The notes under the pieces are model-generated. The model saw only the letters and a program-made list of their open reading frames with translations, was not told where the DNA came from and did not search any database. The position numbers and the translations under genes are program-made. This document shows, piece after piece, positions 1-11,499 of a DNA stretch of 64,000 nucleotides. Within the stretch, counting starts at the first letter, position 1; each line of letters opens with the position of its first letter. The DNA lies in assembly GCF_047495875.1 (NCBI RefSeq), contig NC_092497.1, positions 6,589,513-6,653,512 on the forward strand. Direction: 5' to 3'. Origin of the DNA: Pithys albifrons albifrons. Its lineage: Eukaryota > Chordata > Aves > Passeriformes > Thamnophilidae.

Positions 1-3000
1 CGAAAAAATGATTTAAAGAGAAAAATTTGGAAAGAGAGAGAAAGACTGGAGCAAAGGAAGAAAATAAAAATGGAAAAATTTAGACCTGACTCAACATGTG
101 GACAGCATTCCTTTTAAAAAATTAAAGGAGTTCCTCATGTTTATCATTCTGACTAAAATTATCAAAAATTCTATAACCGTTGTAAAATTATCAACTCTTT
201 TTCTTTTTATATTGCAAGAACTTTCCAAGATTCTTTTCTTCCATGCAACAGCTGTCTTGTTTCCATGAGCAGGAAAATGTCTATGTATAATGTTTATAAA
301 TTGCATCTAAAATTTTTTCAGAATATATGGTACAATTACTGGTAAAATTGAGAAGTAAGCCTAAGTCTTGTGGGTTTTTTTGTTGTTTTTTTTTTTTCAA
401 GTGCTCAATGGCACAATGCTAGAATGAGCTTTTATATATGTGTCAGCTTTTGAGTGTTTCCCATTCCCACAAGTAGTTTCTGATGTGGACCTGCACTCTC
501 TTCTTCTTTATATCAAACTTTAAGTAAATTTTCCTAGAAAACTGCCATGACATATTCTAACACAGTATTCCCAATTCCTACTTCATCTTCCTACATACAT
601 GTTTGTAGATTTGAATATGCTCCATCTGTTGGGACTTTTTAAATTCTAAATTTAAGAGTTAATTTGGTTTTTACTAAGTCGTTCTGAAACAAAATAAATG
701 GACTGGTTTTGTGGGGATTTTTTTTAAGTTTTTTTTGGGGGGGGGGCGGGGGGAGTTGTTGTTTGTTTCTTTACTTGCTTTTTGGATTTTTTTTGGCTAT
801 TGGTGCTTTCTTCCCCGTTTAGTAATAATTTTAACTTCTATACCTCATGATTGTGAGATAGCCAGGTATCCAAACCAGAAATAGTTCAGATATGAAAGTT
901 TGCACTTTGCTGTAATGTTTTTCTCATAATGACTAAAGATTCTATTTTCTGCTTTTCTAAAGTGCACTATTTCCAATATTGTGTTAGAAACTGCTTTTAA
1001 AAATAAGTGATGAAAGGAAAAAAAGTTAAATGAATACACTTTCCACGTCCTGGTGATGTTTAACAATTCTAAGATGTCTAACATTAACATTTTGTCAGCA
1101 AATCACAAAAAGGACAATTTGTAAACAGAAATCAATTTACCTTGCAACTCTTTACAACACTTGCTTATAATTTTTTTTGCCTATAAAAGAATTTACTTCT
1201 AAACTTAATTTCATCCTTCCAGGAGAGTGCAGAAGTAAAAACGACACATTTTTCTTGCCCTGCAAGAGACAAACAGGCAATGGGACAAGTCGCAGTAGAG
1301 AAACTGGGTAAAAAATGAACAACTGTGTCTTCAGTAAATGAAAAATTAGTATTAAGCATTAGCATTGGAAGGAAATGAGAAGTTCTTGCCTTGGTTTGTT
1401 ATAGGAACATAAGGGCCAGAGTTATGGCTTTCAAGGTCTTTCCTTGTCCAGTGTTCCTAATCCAAAAATGTTAAATACTGGAGGCTTCAGACAAAGATAT
1501 CTGAAAAGCTGTAATAAGCCAAGAGAGGAAGCCTTCCCACATGGAATCTTACTTCCTACTCACCTCAAAGTTGCATGCCAATTTTATTCATGTTTCTTCT
1601 TTAATATTATGTGTGTGTTCATAGAAAAACACATAATCAAATGTACTTCTACTATCTATTGCATATTATATATTGTGTGTTCTATATAACAATACATATT
1701 ATATATGTCATAGATTAATATGTATATATTTTTTTTATAAAGCAGATCATATAAATAAAGGCCTTATTTAAATAAAATTTTGGAAGATTGTGAGCACACA
1801 GATTACATATTTTGGGAATGAACTGTACAAACTAAATGTTCACAGTTTAGATCCTTTTAGTGAATTTCAATGTGCTATCTTTGATGGGAGTGAAATCTTA
1901 ACTTGTGATTTGCATCTATATAATCTCTGACCTTAAAATGATGACACTATGTGGCAGAGCCTTCTACTTCTGTCACTTCCCTGATCCCTCTACATTTTCA
2001 TGCAGGACTGAGATTAGGAGAGAAAGGAGCATAGACTTAAGATCCAAGGATCATTAAATAGAGATGATCCTCCATTCAAACAAAATCATCTAATGGAATA
2101 AGCTTTCTCCTGAGGAGAACCACTAGGTCGTCAGGAAAGTGATTGCCCTGGCAACAACATCACCTGGTAAGCATCTCTGGTCACTTAGAAGAAGACAAAT
2201 TGGTTAGGTAACTATGGCAAAGGCTATAACAAGGCAGAGGCCCAGTTGTTCCTTCCTTGCAGGTCATGCTGAAAGGGAGGGAGATGTGCAAGTGACCTTG
2301 CTTATTACAGGAGAAATCTGGGACTTTTAAATTCATACCAACTGTGCTGTCTTGGGAAAGGTTGAGGTACTGCCAGGCAATGTATGTATAAAGCTCTGTT
2401 TATGACAAATATGTTTTGGGATATGTGTGCAAAACCAAGCTTTCCTCTCTACTGCTATCTTGAGAACCATATCAGTGCCAGAAGTTTTTCAATGTCAGTT
2501 TTGTTAAGTGCAAACTACAGTGAGACCCTCAAAATCCTGAGTGTGAATCCCTTTCCTTTGTGAGGATGAAAGAGGAGGTGTTTAGAGCCTCAAAATTCAA
2601 CAATGATGGTTTTATTAAATATTACTCCTACACATAACTAGAGAAAAGGATAGCAACCTGTTGAAAGGCTGTTCATTTGCCTTTAGCTTTCCTATAAAAT
2701 ATTTAGTTATTAAGTGAAACATTCTATTTTATTTATAAGCATTTTTACCCTTTGAAATAAATATCTGTTTTCTCTAACTTCATCCAGCTGAAATGTGTCT
2801 AATGTGTTTGTCTGCACTAAATCAGTTGTAGGATGGGATGAATGGGTTTTCAGAAATATTTAATTTTCTTTATTATCTGTAGAGAGAGCATAGTCAACTT
2901 TTTAATGGGTGGCAAAAGCTGTGTGGTTTGAATTCCAGCCTTCTGAGATTCACCACGTCAAAATTCCTCCCTAGATAGTGCCACTTGAATAATATTAAAG

Positions 3001-5220
3001 TAAACATTAAGAATATCCTAGATCCAGCTCTTACAAAAAACTCTAATTCTATTGATAGAATCATCTTTCCCATGAAGCGTGAATAGTTAAAGCTCTCCCC
3101 TAAGCCTTTTATTTTTCTGAACATTTAGATGTCATTCAATATTTATAGCTACATTTCCAGTTGCACTTGTAAACACCAGAAGGTGGGAAGATTTGAAGCC
3201 TAAATACAGGTTGTTGAGCCTGGTCAGATATTATATTTCAGATGCCAATAAGGACATTTGCATATAAACTGTACTATTGATATCTCATTTCAGTAGGCTA
3301 AAAAGCTTGCTATAATGGTTGCTTTATTGTTTCTTGCTCATTTTATAGACTACATTTGCACTTAAAGGTCTCAAGCAGGACAGAACGGGCAACTCCCAAA
3401 TCCTGTGAGAAACAGAATGTTTAACATTATAACTGCTACTAAAAATAATAGTAATAAAAAAGGGGATGTGTTTCCCCCCCTCTTTCCATTCCCACAAGAA
3501 TCTGCTTGAGAAAATTGAAAACTATTTTGTTTTCTTTTATTTTGTTAACATCCAGATGCTACCTGAAAATGCTTTAATAGTGTTAGTGGTAACTATTGTG
3601 AATATTCCGTTTCTTTCTAGATCAAAATTTTAGGTCAGCTGGCATGTTCCAGTGCACAAGGCGGCATCCCATTCGTGTAGTGTTCTTTGTACTGTGGCAA
3701 TTGTTCTTTGTAAAGGCATGGTGCAGCTCTTCAGAGTATTGAACTGTAACATATACTGAGATGTGAGCTCCACAGATGTACTGAGCATAGATATGTGAAA
3801 CAAAACTATTTTACAAAAATTTTAGAAGCTTAAGTAAAATTATTTCAAGAGTCAAGCTAACAAAAAATAAAGAAAGTGCAGGAAGTGCTTGCTTTTCACA
3901 GCAGGGTGGGCAGGATCAGATGAGACATGAAGGAACCATTTTCTGCCAAAGGAAATGACTGACATTCTTTCATTAGAATAATATCTCCTGGTGAAAGTAC
4001 TGACCACAGGAAAAAGGAGAGTGGAAGGAAGAGATTGCCTTCATCAGAATTTCCATCCCAGAAAACACCATCAAAGAAATATCTATCTTATTGCTCTCTT
4101 TCCCTCATGTCATTGGAGCAAACACAAATCCTGGACTGTTTGAAATCACAGTTATCTTCCATGGTTGGCTGCTTCATCCCTGGGTCACAAGTTAGCAAAA
4201 CCCTATAGGGAGCAGGGGAGACTTCAGCCATTATATATTTAATAAATACTATGGAACCTCTCCAATGTTTTCTTTTGTCTAACTTCAGTGACCCTTGTGA
4301 TGTCATTCCTGTCTTTTCCTCTAAGATTTTTTTTGATCTTACTTTCTTCCCCTGATATGTTGACAGATCCTTTTGTCCAAATTTAGTCTGATGAACTTCA
4401 GCAACTTTTGAATCAGACAGCTGATTCTTGCTGCAGCTCCTATCCGTATGGAATTTTAACAAAATAAAATTATATTCCTTTGAACTAGTCCTTTTCCTAC
4501 GGTATTTCACTAACAAGAAGGACCACTTCTTCCCTGAAACATGCATATTTTAAATAACATTTCAAAAAAAATACTTTAGAAGGCTAAAAATTAATTTTTT
4601 TAATTCCCCACCCTAATTGCAAATGTTTTGATGAACTTTTCAGATGGGCCAATATCACACTTGCCAGTTTTAGTCTGTTTTGTTTAAAGAAGAGAAGGGA
4701 CAAATCCAGCACAGCTTACAAACTATCTGAGCCCTCCAGCAAGTGTCAGCATTATCCATGATAAACTCACATCAGAACAGAAGCCTTAATTTTCAACTGG
4801 GTTTTATATTCCACAAATAATTTATTAAGATACAGAACATTCATCCATCGGGATTTAGAAATAAGCTCATATCCTGTACAGATTACACATTTCAGATTCA
4901 AATTGGAAACAAAGGAGTCACTAAATATTATTAACACAGCTGCAGTGTTGTAATGGATGCTGAGGTGGCTTCCAGCTGATAGAGAATCAGCATGGTGCTT
5001 ACTGGCACGACCACAAGAAGGGTCCATTTGGCATGCCTTGAAGAGCCCTTTGGAAAGACAGGGATCTGGCTTGAGTGCTTTTCTTTAGCAAAGCAAAGAA
5101 GCCGGGCTGTAGATGCATGCAAGTATTTCTGTGATCTGGATAAAGTTCCTCTTGCGTTGTTTAGCTTGTCCCAATGACTGAGATGAATAGAAAGTTAGAG
5201 GGCAGAGACTTCCAACTGAG
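1..5220. other. Unassigned AT-rich DNA
   Basis: No exon, RNA gene or recognisable transposon was seen. There is a G-run of ten G, one C and six G at about 737-753, and scattered A/T runs. A minus-strand frame of 152 codons (4088-4546) is open but matches no protein family I know, so it is listed separately. The remainder is ordinary non-repetitive, stop-rich sequence. Confidence 0.5.
4088..4546 (-). other. Unassigned 152-codon open frame, probably chance
   Basis: This is among the longest minus-strand frames outside repeats. The predicted product is basic and polar (many Lys, Ser and Thr), with no signal peptide, membrane segment or catalytic motif that I can see. It has no neighbouring exon-like frame and no visible promoter context. 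A chance frame or a fragment of an unknown old repeat is more likely than a gene. It is listed only because nothing else explains it. Confidence 0.12.
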
Positions 5221-5229
5221 TGAATTTGG

Positions 5230-5314
5230 AAAAGAAAAGAAAAGAAAAGAAAAGAAAAGAAAAGAAAAGAAAAGAAAAGAAAAGAAAAGAAAAGAAAAGA
5301 AAAGAAAAGAAAAG

Positions 5315-5345
<31 letters not shown>

Positions 5346-5365
5346 GAAAAAAGAAAAGAAAAGAA
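5230..5365. repeat. (AAAAG)n microsatellite
   Basis: A near-perfect AAAAG array of roughly 25 units runs to about 5335. A short stretch of irregular AAAAAAG units follows before the unit changes abruptly to GGGAA and GGTTT types at about 5366. All purines are on the + strand. The array is open in several frames only because the unit has no stop codon, so the predicted Lys/Glu-rich peptides are artefacts. Confidence 0.95.
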
Positions 5366-6365
5366 GGGAAGGTTTGGGAAGGTTTGGGAAGGTTTGGGAA
5401 GGGAAGGTTTGGGAAGGTTTGGGAAGGGAAGGTTTGGGAAGGGAAGGTTTGGGAAGGGAAGGTTTGGGAAGGTTTGGGAAGGTTTGGGAAGGGAAGGTTT
5501 GGGAAGGGAAGGTTTGGGAAGGTTTGGGAAGGGAAGGTTTGGGAAGGTTTGGGAAGGTTTGGGAAGGTTTGGGAAGGGAAGGTTTGGGAAGGTTTGGGAA
5601 GGTTTGGGAAGGGAAGGTTTGGGAAGGGAAGGTTTGGGAAGGTTTGGGAAGGTTTGGGAAGGGAAGGATTGGGAAGGTTTAGGAAGGTTTGGGAAGGGAA
5701 GGTTTGGGAAGGGAAGGTTTGGGAAGGGAAGGTTTGGGAAGGGAAGGTTTGGGAAGGTTTAGGAAGGTTTGGGAAGGGAAGGTTTGGGAAGGTTTGGGAA
5801 GGTTTGGGAAGGTTTGGGAAGGTTTGGGAAGGGAAGGTTTGGGAAGGTTTGGGAAGGTTTGGGAAGGGAAGGTTTGGGAAGAGAAGGTTTGGGAAGGGAA
5901 GGTTTGGGAAGGTTTGGGAAGGGAAGGTTTGGGAAGGGAAGGTTTGGAATGGGAAGGGAAGGTTTGGGAAGGTTTGGGAAGGTTTGGGAAGGGAAGGTTT
6001 GGGAAGGGAAGGTTTGGGAAGGGAAGGTTTGGGAAGGTTTGGGAAGGTTTGGGAAGGGAAGGTTTGGGAAGGGAAGGTTTGGGAAGGTTTGGGAAGGTTT
6101 GGGAAGGGAAGGTTTGGGAAGGTTTAGGAAGGTTTGGGAAGGGAAGGTTTGGGAAGGGAAGGTTTGGGAAGGGAAGGTTTGGGAAGGTTTGGGAAGGTTT
6201 GGGAAGGGAAGGTTTGGGAAGGTTTGGGAAGGTTTGGGAAGGGAAGGTTTGGGAAGGGAAGGTTTGGGAAGGGAAGGTTTGGGAAGGGAAGGTTTGGAAA
6301 GGGAAGGGAAGGTTTGGGAAGGTTTGGGAAGGTTTGGGAAGGTTTGGGAAGGGAAGGGAAGGTTT
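5366..6365. repeat. GGTTTGGGAA / GGGAA composite minisatellite
   Basis: About 1 kb is built almost entirely from two words, a 10-bp GGTTTGGGAA and a 5-bp GGGAA, alternating irregularly. Rare variants mark individual units: GGATT near 5667, GGTTTAGGAA near 5676, 5756 and 6121, GAGAA near 5880, and GGAAT or GGAAA near 5946 and 6297. The reused variant and the similar unit order after it suggest block duplications as well as unit slippage. The + strand carries G3 and G2 runs with short A2 or T3 spacers. The several overlapping open frames of up to about 280 codons are artefacts of a repeat without stop codons. Confidence 0.95.
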
Positions 6366-6495
6366 GGGAAGGGAAGGGAAGGGAAGGGAAGGGAAGGGAA
6401 GGGAAGGGAAGGGAAGGGAAGGGAAGGGAAGGGAAGGGAAGGGAAGGGAAGGGAAGGGAAGGGAAGGGAAGGGAAGGGAAGGGAAGGGAAGGGAA
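6366..6495. repeat. Pure (GGGAA)26 array
   Basis: 130 bp of uninterrupted GGGAA units close the composite satellite. They show no substitutions, in contrast to the mixed block before them. This indicates recent expansion or homogenisation. G3 runs separated by AA are a textbook arrangement for G-quadruplex formation on the + strand, and the polypurine tract could also form intramolecular triplex. Confidence 0.95.
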
Positions 6496-9400
6496 ATCAT
6501 GCAATTTTTTCAGATAGTATGTCCCTGAGATCAGTGCATGGATGTCTCAACAGGCTAGTAGAGTGTTTTTGGTTCCCTGCTATATTGCTGAGATTCTGCA
6601 GAGCAGGTCTTCTTTAGCCACAAGTTTGAGAGGCTTTGGTCTTTTGTCTTTTACAGTAAAATAACTGTCCAAGGAACACCATAGTCCCAAATTCTTAAGC
6701 GTGGTATCAACATTTGTTGAGGAAGTCTGAAGAATTTCTCAGGGTAATGATGGTGAGGGAAATGACAGAATACTGTAATGTATTTGCAAGTAGGAAAGGT
6801 CAGACAGCAAAATGCTTATTTTGTGAAGTTATATGGGAGGCTTCTCCTTAGGGCAGGGGATTAAGGAAGTTCTATTTTTCATTGCGTCAGCTTCACCATT
6901 CTGTTGTCCTTCCTCTAAGGCTGATTTGCTCAAACAGATTTTACAGAAACGAGTATATTATATCTATGAAATGTTTTGTTGAAACTCTTCCCTTTGTTTA
7001 TATATTACAAAAGCCTGCATAGACATTTTTCTGTAGGCACTTAACATAAAATATATTTTAATAAGCCAACAGCAGGATTCATGATGTAACTTTTTTAATA
7101 GGACATTTTCTGCCTATAGTTAAACAAAGACTTCCAGGAGAAATTGCCACTTACATTTTTTCCCTTTGTTCATGTACTCATTTCTTCACGATTTAGTTAA
7201 GATTATGTTTATTAAAAAAAACCCCAAAACAACAACAAAATCCAGCCAAAAAGCAACAACCCCAAAAATAAACCATGGAAAAATTCAATTGTAAATTGAA
7301 GAAACATACACATATGTGCTTCTTTCTCATCACTTAGCCGAACATTGAACTCTGAGGTTCTTCAAATAAAAACTGGTAAATAAAAGCACATAATAATTCC
7401 ATACAAACCTTATACATTTATTAACAATCAAATTCTACTACAGAAACAGATTATAACCCAAAAAGGAAAAAAAAGGTCTATATTCTGTCAGCTGCTAAGC
7501 AAAAATCTTACCTTATTCTTGGATGTAAAGGGCTTGAGATGTTATGTATCTTATTTTTTCACACCTTTTGCCTACCAAGAAGGCAGTTCTCCACTATGTT
7601 ACAGGAGAAAATGAAATATTAAATATACTGAGAGGATCTCAATCTCCATGTTATTAAAAGGAAAAAGAAAAAGAAAATAAATGACTCCTTACACTTTGAA
7701 ATCAACAATAAGGCATGCCACCTGAGCTTTTGAAAAAGTGTTAAAAGGACTTTTTTAAACCCTAGGATTATATCTAGTGTACCAAACTATTTAGAGGTAA
7801 TTGTAACAAACAGTGAGCCCTTTTATCCAGTGTTGCACAAATACCAGGGATAGCAAGAGCAGTGCTCAAGCAGGATCTCTACAAATGAATACTTGGAGAC
7901 CAAATATGGCTTTATATTTAAGTTCGTATTTCACATTTTTAGCTGTTCAATGTCTATTACAGATTCAGTCTGTGTGTGACTGTGGAAACAGATGGATCTC
8001 CTACCGCTCTCACCTGTAGGACCTTCACTGTGTTTAGCTAAAATTGCAGCAGTTCATAACCCATAGGTCATGATTTTGTAGACCAGGTGATGTCCAGCTC
8101 AAGTTCTTGAAAAGGAGAAATGTTCTTATGAAGCTGTGAAGTCATATCCTTCCTTTAGACCAAAGCTGGATACTTGTGAAGACTTCTACTTTGCAGTTGT
8201 TGATCCTTCTCAGCTGAGATTCCAGAGTAAATCTCCAGACTGTTATGTACAGGTCTAAGGGCTGTAAAGGGTTCTTCCAAATGTTATATATTTGCTATTA
8301 GCAAACCTTTACCAAAATTATTGCTGGAAGACAATTTTTTTTTACTCTGTCAAAACACCCTGTTAATTAGTTACTCCTTTTAGTTGTCTTTTCTTAATAA
8401 ATCAGCTGCTGGAAATAAGTAGATCCTCCACTAAACTGTGGAGATGAATATTAAAATGTAAGAGCCAAGGATTTCCAAACAACTCAAAGGCAAACAAAGT
8501 AGGGAAAGACAGTGAAGGGTATCGGGTGGCAAGGAGATTAGGAAGATGCAATGCTCCCAGTATCTATTGATGTTATAAGTCTCACTAGGTGCTTTGTTTC
8601 TCATGAATGTGAAATGATGTCCTCTGCTACAAGCACAGGCATGTCCTTAGTAAGGAGATACATTGATGAATTGTAAATGATTAGATATGACCTAGAAAAT
8701 GTAAAGAGCTCAAAACAGAGAACAAATATAGTTAATGAAAATACGGGCATTTCAGATTCAGTTACTTATTATGACCTCAGGCTATGTTTGAAGAGGCAAG
8801 TACAAGCATCTGTTTTGGTCTTTGTAAAGTCTAAGAAAGCAAGCACTACAACTGATAGCATGCTCACACACACCTTGATGGTTTATTTCAGAAGCCTAAT
8901 TTAGATTTCTTGACATCTGAAATGTAGATTCCTAGAAGCACAGAGTGCTTCTGAGGGTGTAAACTAGAGTCACAGCCTCCTCGTACCATGAAGAAAGCAT
9001 ATTCAGTGCCTCTGAAGAGTAATTCATGGTGTATTAGTGAAATGTCTACCTTCTCATCATTTAGGTAGGAACTTAAGCATTTCTGTTGGTTAACTGAATA
9101 TTCCTAAACTGAGTTACCATAATTATTACCAGCAGTAACATAGGCTCAGAGGCAGTGAAAGACATTGGTAGTTTGGAGTTTCACTGTAACACCTTCAGGA
9201 TTCAGATCAGTTGCAATTCTTCAGGTGAATAATGGAGTGGTTATGACTTACATTGCAATAGCCTAGTGTTTGTGGCTTATCCTAAAATATGATGTACCTG
9301 AATTCGTACAGGGAGAAGGAAGAACCATGGATGATCTACTCCTGTTTCTAAGGAAAATACCTTTAAAAATGATAAGGGTGGGAATAAGCACTGCTCTTAA

Positions 9401-9738
9401 CTTCTCAGAGGTCTGGACAGGCTTTATATGTCTCTAGCATTGTGCAGCATAATTACATATAGTGCTGTAAATATGTGGAATCAAACAAGAGTTTTTTAAT
9501 GCTTGCCTTGCAACAGGAAGTGTCAGCTGTCCCATTTGTAACACATCCTTTCACACACATTCATCTCCCTTTCTAGAAGACTCAAAGCCAGGTGAGAGCA
9601 AGTAGGTTGAGCAGGGAAAAAAACAATGCTTCCAGAAGCAATTCGTTAAGTAATGCTGAACCTCCTATAAGCTTGCTCAGACTGTAGGGGCTAAGTTATA
9701 AGGGGTCTTCTGGGCTATCAATCCAGCACCAGTTCACA
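6496..9738. other. Unassigned DNA
   Basis: No gene or recognisable element was found. Short A-rich stretches occur, for example around 7214-7275. Open frames here are under 80 codons and look like chance. Confidence 0.5.
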
Positions 9739-9875
9739 GAATCACAGACTATTCTGAGTTGGAAGGGACCCACAAGGATCATTGAGTCCAACTCTTAAGT
9801 CAGTGGCCCACATAGGGGATCGAACCCATGACCTTGGTATTATTACAACCAAGTTTTTTAACCAACTGTGTGCAT
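9739..9875 (-). mobile_element. tRNA-Ile-derived SINE with CR1-like tail (TguSINE1 type)
   Basis: Read on the minus strand, the head contains AGTTGGTTA, then a divergent anticodon arm around GTAATAATACCAAGG, then GGGTTCGATCCCC (B-box/T-arm) and GGGCCA. This order matches the end of tRNA-Ile. It is followed directly by a CR1-type 3' tail (GTTGGACTCAATGATCCTTG, then TTCCAACTCAGAATA, then CTGTGATTCTGTGA). The 5' edge with the A box is eroded, so the boundary at about 9875 is approximate. SINEs of this design are known from passerine birds and are moved by CR1 machinery through the shared tail. This is a non-functional fossil, not a tRNA gene. Confidence 0.8.
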
Positions 9876-10241
9876 GCTCATTTTGTGTCCATGATTCCAT
9901 AAGAACATTAAGTATATCATCACAGATATTCAGGACAGAAAAAAATTATTTTACTCAGAAGTTTCCTTTAGAAGCTGTCTTTCAGAAAAAACAACACTTT
10001 CTGATGACTTGTGGATCTGACTATGTTTTTAATTTGCAGAAAAGTAAAATATTCAAATTGAAATGGCGACTATCCAGAGTTCAAAATCAACCTGCTGAAT
10101 GGGACACTTCCTGTTCTATCTATAGAAGAAAAAAAAATGAAAGAAAACACATTTGGTGGGTTTTGGAAGTGGTGAATATGAAGGCAAAAGATCACAGAGT
10201 CTGATTTTGCAAAGATCCATTTTCTATCCTTTCTGTATTTC

Positions 10242-10345
10242 TGGTTTTGGTTTGTTTTGGTTTTTTGTTTGTTTCTTTCTTTTGTTTTGTTTTGTTTTCT
10301 TGTTGGGGTTATTTGGTTGGTTGATTGGTTGGTTGGTTGGTTGGG
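10242..10345. repeat. T/G-rich simple repeat with (GGTT)n
   Basis: GTTT- and TTTG-type units are followed by about eight GGTT/GATT units at 10312-10344. The tract is low complexity with no further structure. Confidence 0.85.
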
Positions 10346-10703
10346 CTTTTTGTGAGTTTGTTTTTTTTAAGGAAACTGCTGTTGTCTTTGTGAAATGTGG
10401 TCAGCAGCTCTGTTTACTTTAAAAGTAATCACTTCTTGATTCAAACTGCTTCACCAGTAAATAGAATATCTTAGGACATTAATTATATGGGAGAGAAATC
10501 TGTGTGAAGGAGCTGTTACAATTCATTACTGTACAAGAACTATTCAGAGAAGAGAAAATGTAAGGAGAGAGATAATTGTTATTGCCTCAGCTTCTTATGG
10601 TATTGGGATAGATGGATTGGAAATGGATTATCTTTCTGGCTTGTAATAAAATGAGTACATACACAGAGCACAAAGAGGAAAGTTAAAGCGTAGCCAAACA
10701 GCA

Positions 10704-10765
10704 TTACGTCAGCGGAGCTGCAGACTGTCTGCTGGGAGCTTGGGAGAGCAAAGCAATTGCAGGTG
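10704..10765. promoter_or_regulatory. Candidate regulatory cluster: CRE-like, palindromic CAGAC/GTCTG, E-box
   Basis: TTACGTCA at 10704-10711 matches the CREB/ATF site TGACGTAA in reverse. GCAGACTGTCTGC at 10720-10732 is a perfect 6+1+6 inverted repeat of the SMAD-type box CAGAC/GTCTG. CAGGTG at 10760-10765 is an E-box. Three such sites within 62 bp of an otherwise AT-rich, CpG-poor region are suggestive only. No transcription start or nearby exon supports a promoter, and chance occurrence is possible. Confidence 0.2.
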
Positions 10766-11462
10766 TGATTCTGTGCTAGGGGATTAACCTCTTAGCAGCT
10801 GTTTTTTTCCAAAAGCAAAAAAACCTCCACAAAATATAACAGCCAGAGAATCCAGCTAAAGGAAGCTATTCTGAATTTCAGGTGACTGTTAAACATATCT
10901 GCCGCTTTTACTTTATTTATTATGCAATGCTTTACCTATCTATTTATTCATGTGCCCCAAGTATAAGAAATGGGATATTTCTTCCCCTTCTATAAGTAGA
11001 CTGAATTAATAGGTGCCTGTGACTTCATTTTTTCACTGTTCAACACTGAGAGATTAGTATCCATTACCCCAAGTAAAGTTTTAAACTAGAGGATCTCAGC
11101 TCTCACCCATACTCTGTTATTTAGACCACTACTTCTAGACAGGCTGTATAGTACAATAAAATACTGCTCATATAGAATTTACTCATGTCATGCTTGTGGT
11201 TTGTATCAGGATGTGGGTGTGGAAAGGTAAGAATAGAGATCATGATAATGTTTGATACATTTTTAATGGATTTTTATCAATATTTTTGATAGAAATACTG
11301 AGAGTCAAAAGAAAAATGTTCAACTTTTTCTTCCTTCTCTTCCCCAATCCCAAACAAAACTCATTTGAAAACTGCTAAAGGGGAATGGGAACTGCAGCTC
11401 AAAATAAGTTTTGCAACTTCAGAATCGAAAATTTCACCTTTCTTCTTTCCTTTACAATTTGC

Positions 11463-11499
11463 CGGGGGCGGGGGGAGGGAGGGTGGAAGGGAAGGGGGA
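11463..11499 (+). other. G-quadruplex-prone tract
   Basis: The sequence has runs GGGGG, GGGGGG, GGG, GGG, GG, GGG and GGGGG separated by one to four bases. This satisfies the usual four-run quadruplex pattern on the + strand. It is not attached to a recognisable gene. Confidence 0.6.

Noticed and set aside
5174..6617. Several long overlapping frames (up to 282 codons) of Lys/Glu or Gly/Arg/Trp repeats
   Set aside because: They are produced by 5- and 10-bp units that lack stop codons; every frame is open, so there is no coding evidence.
9739..9875. A functional tRNA-Ile gene
   Set aside because: The A-box half and anticodon arm are decayed and a CR1-like tail follows directly, so this is a SINE.
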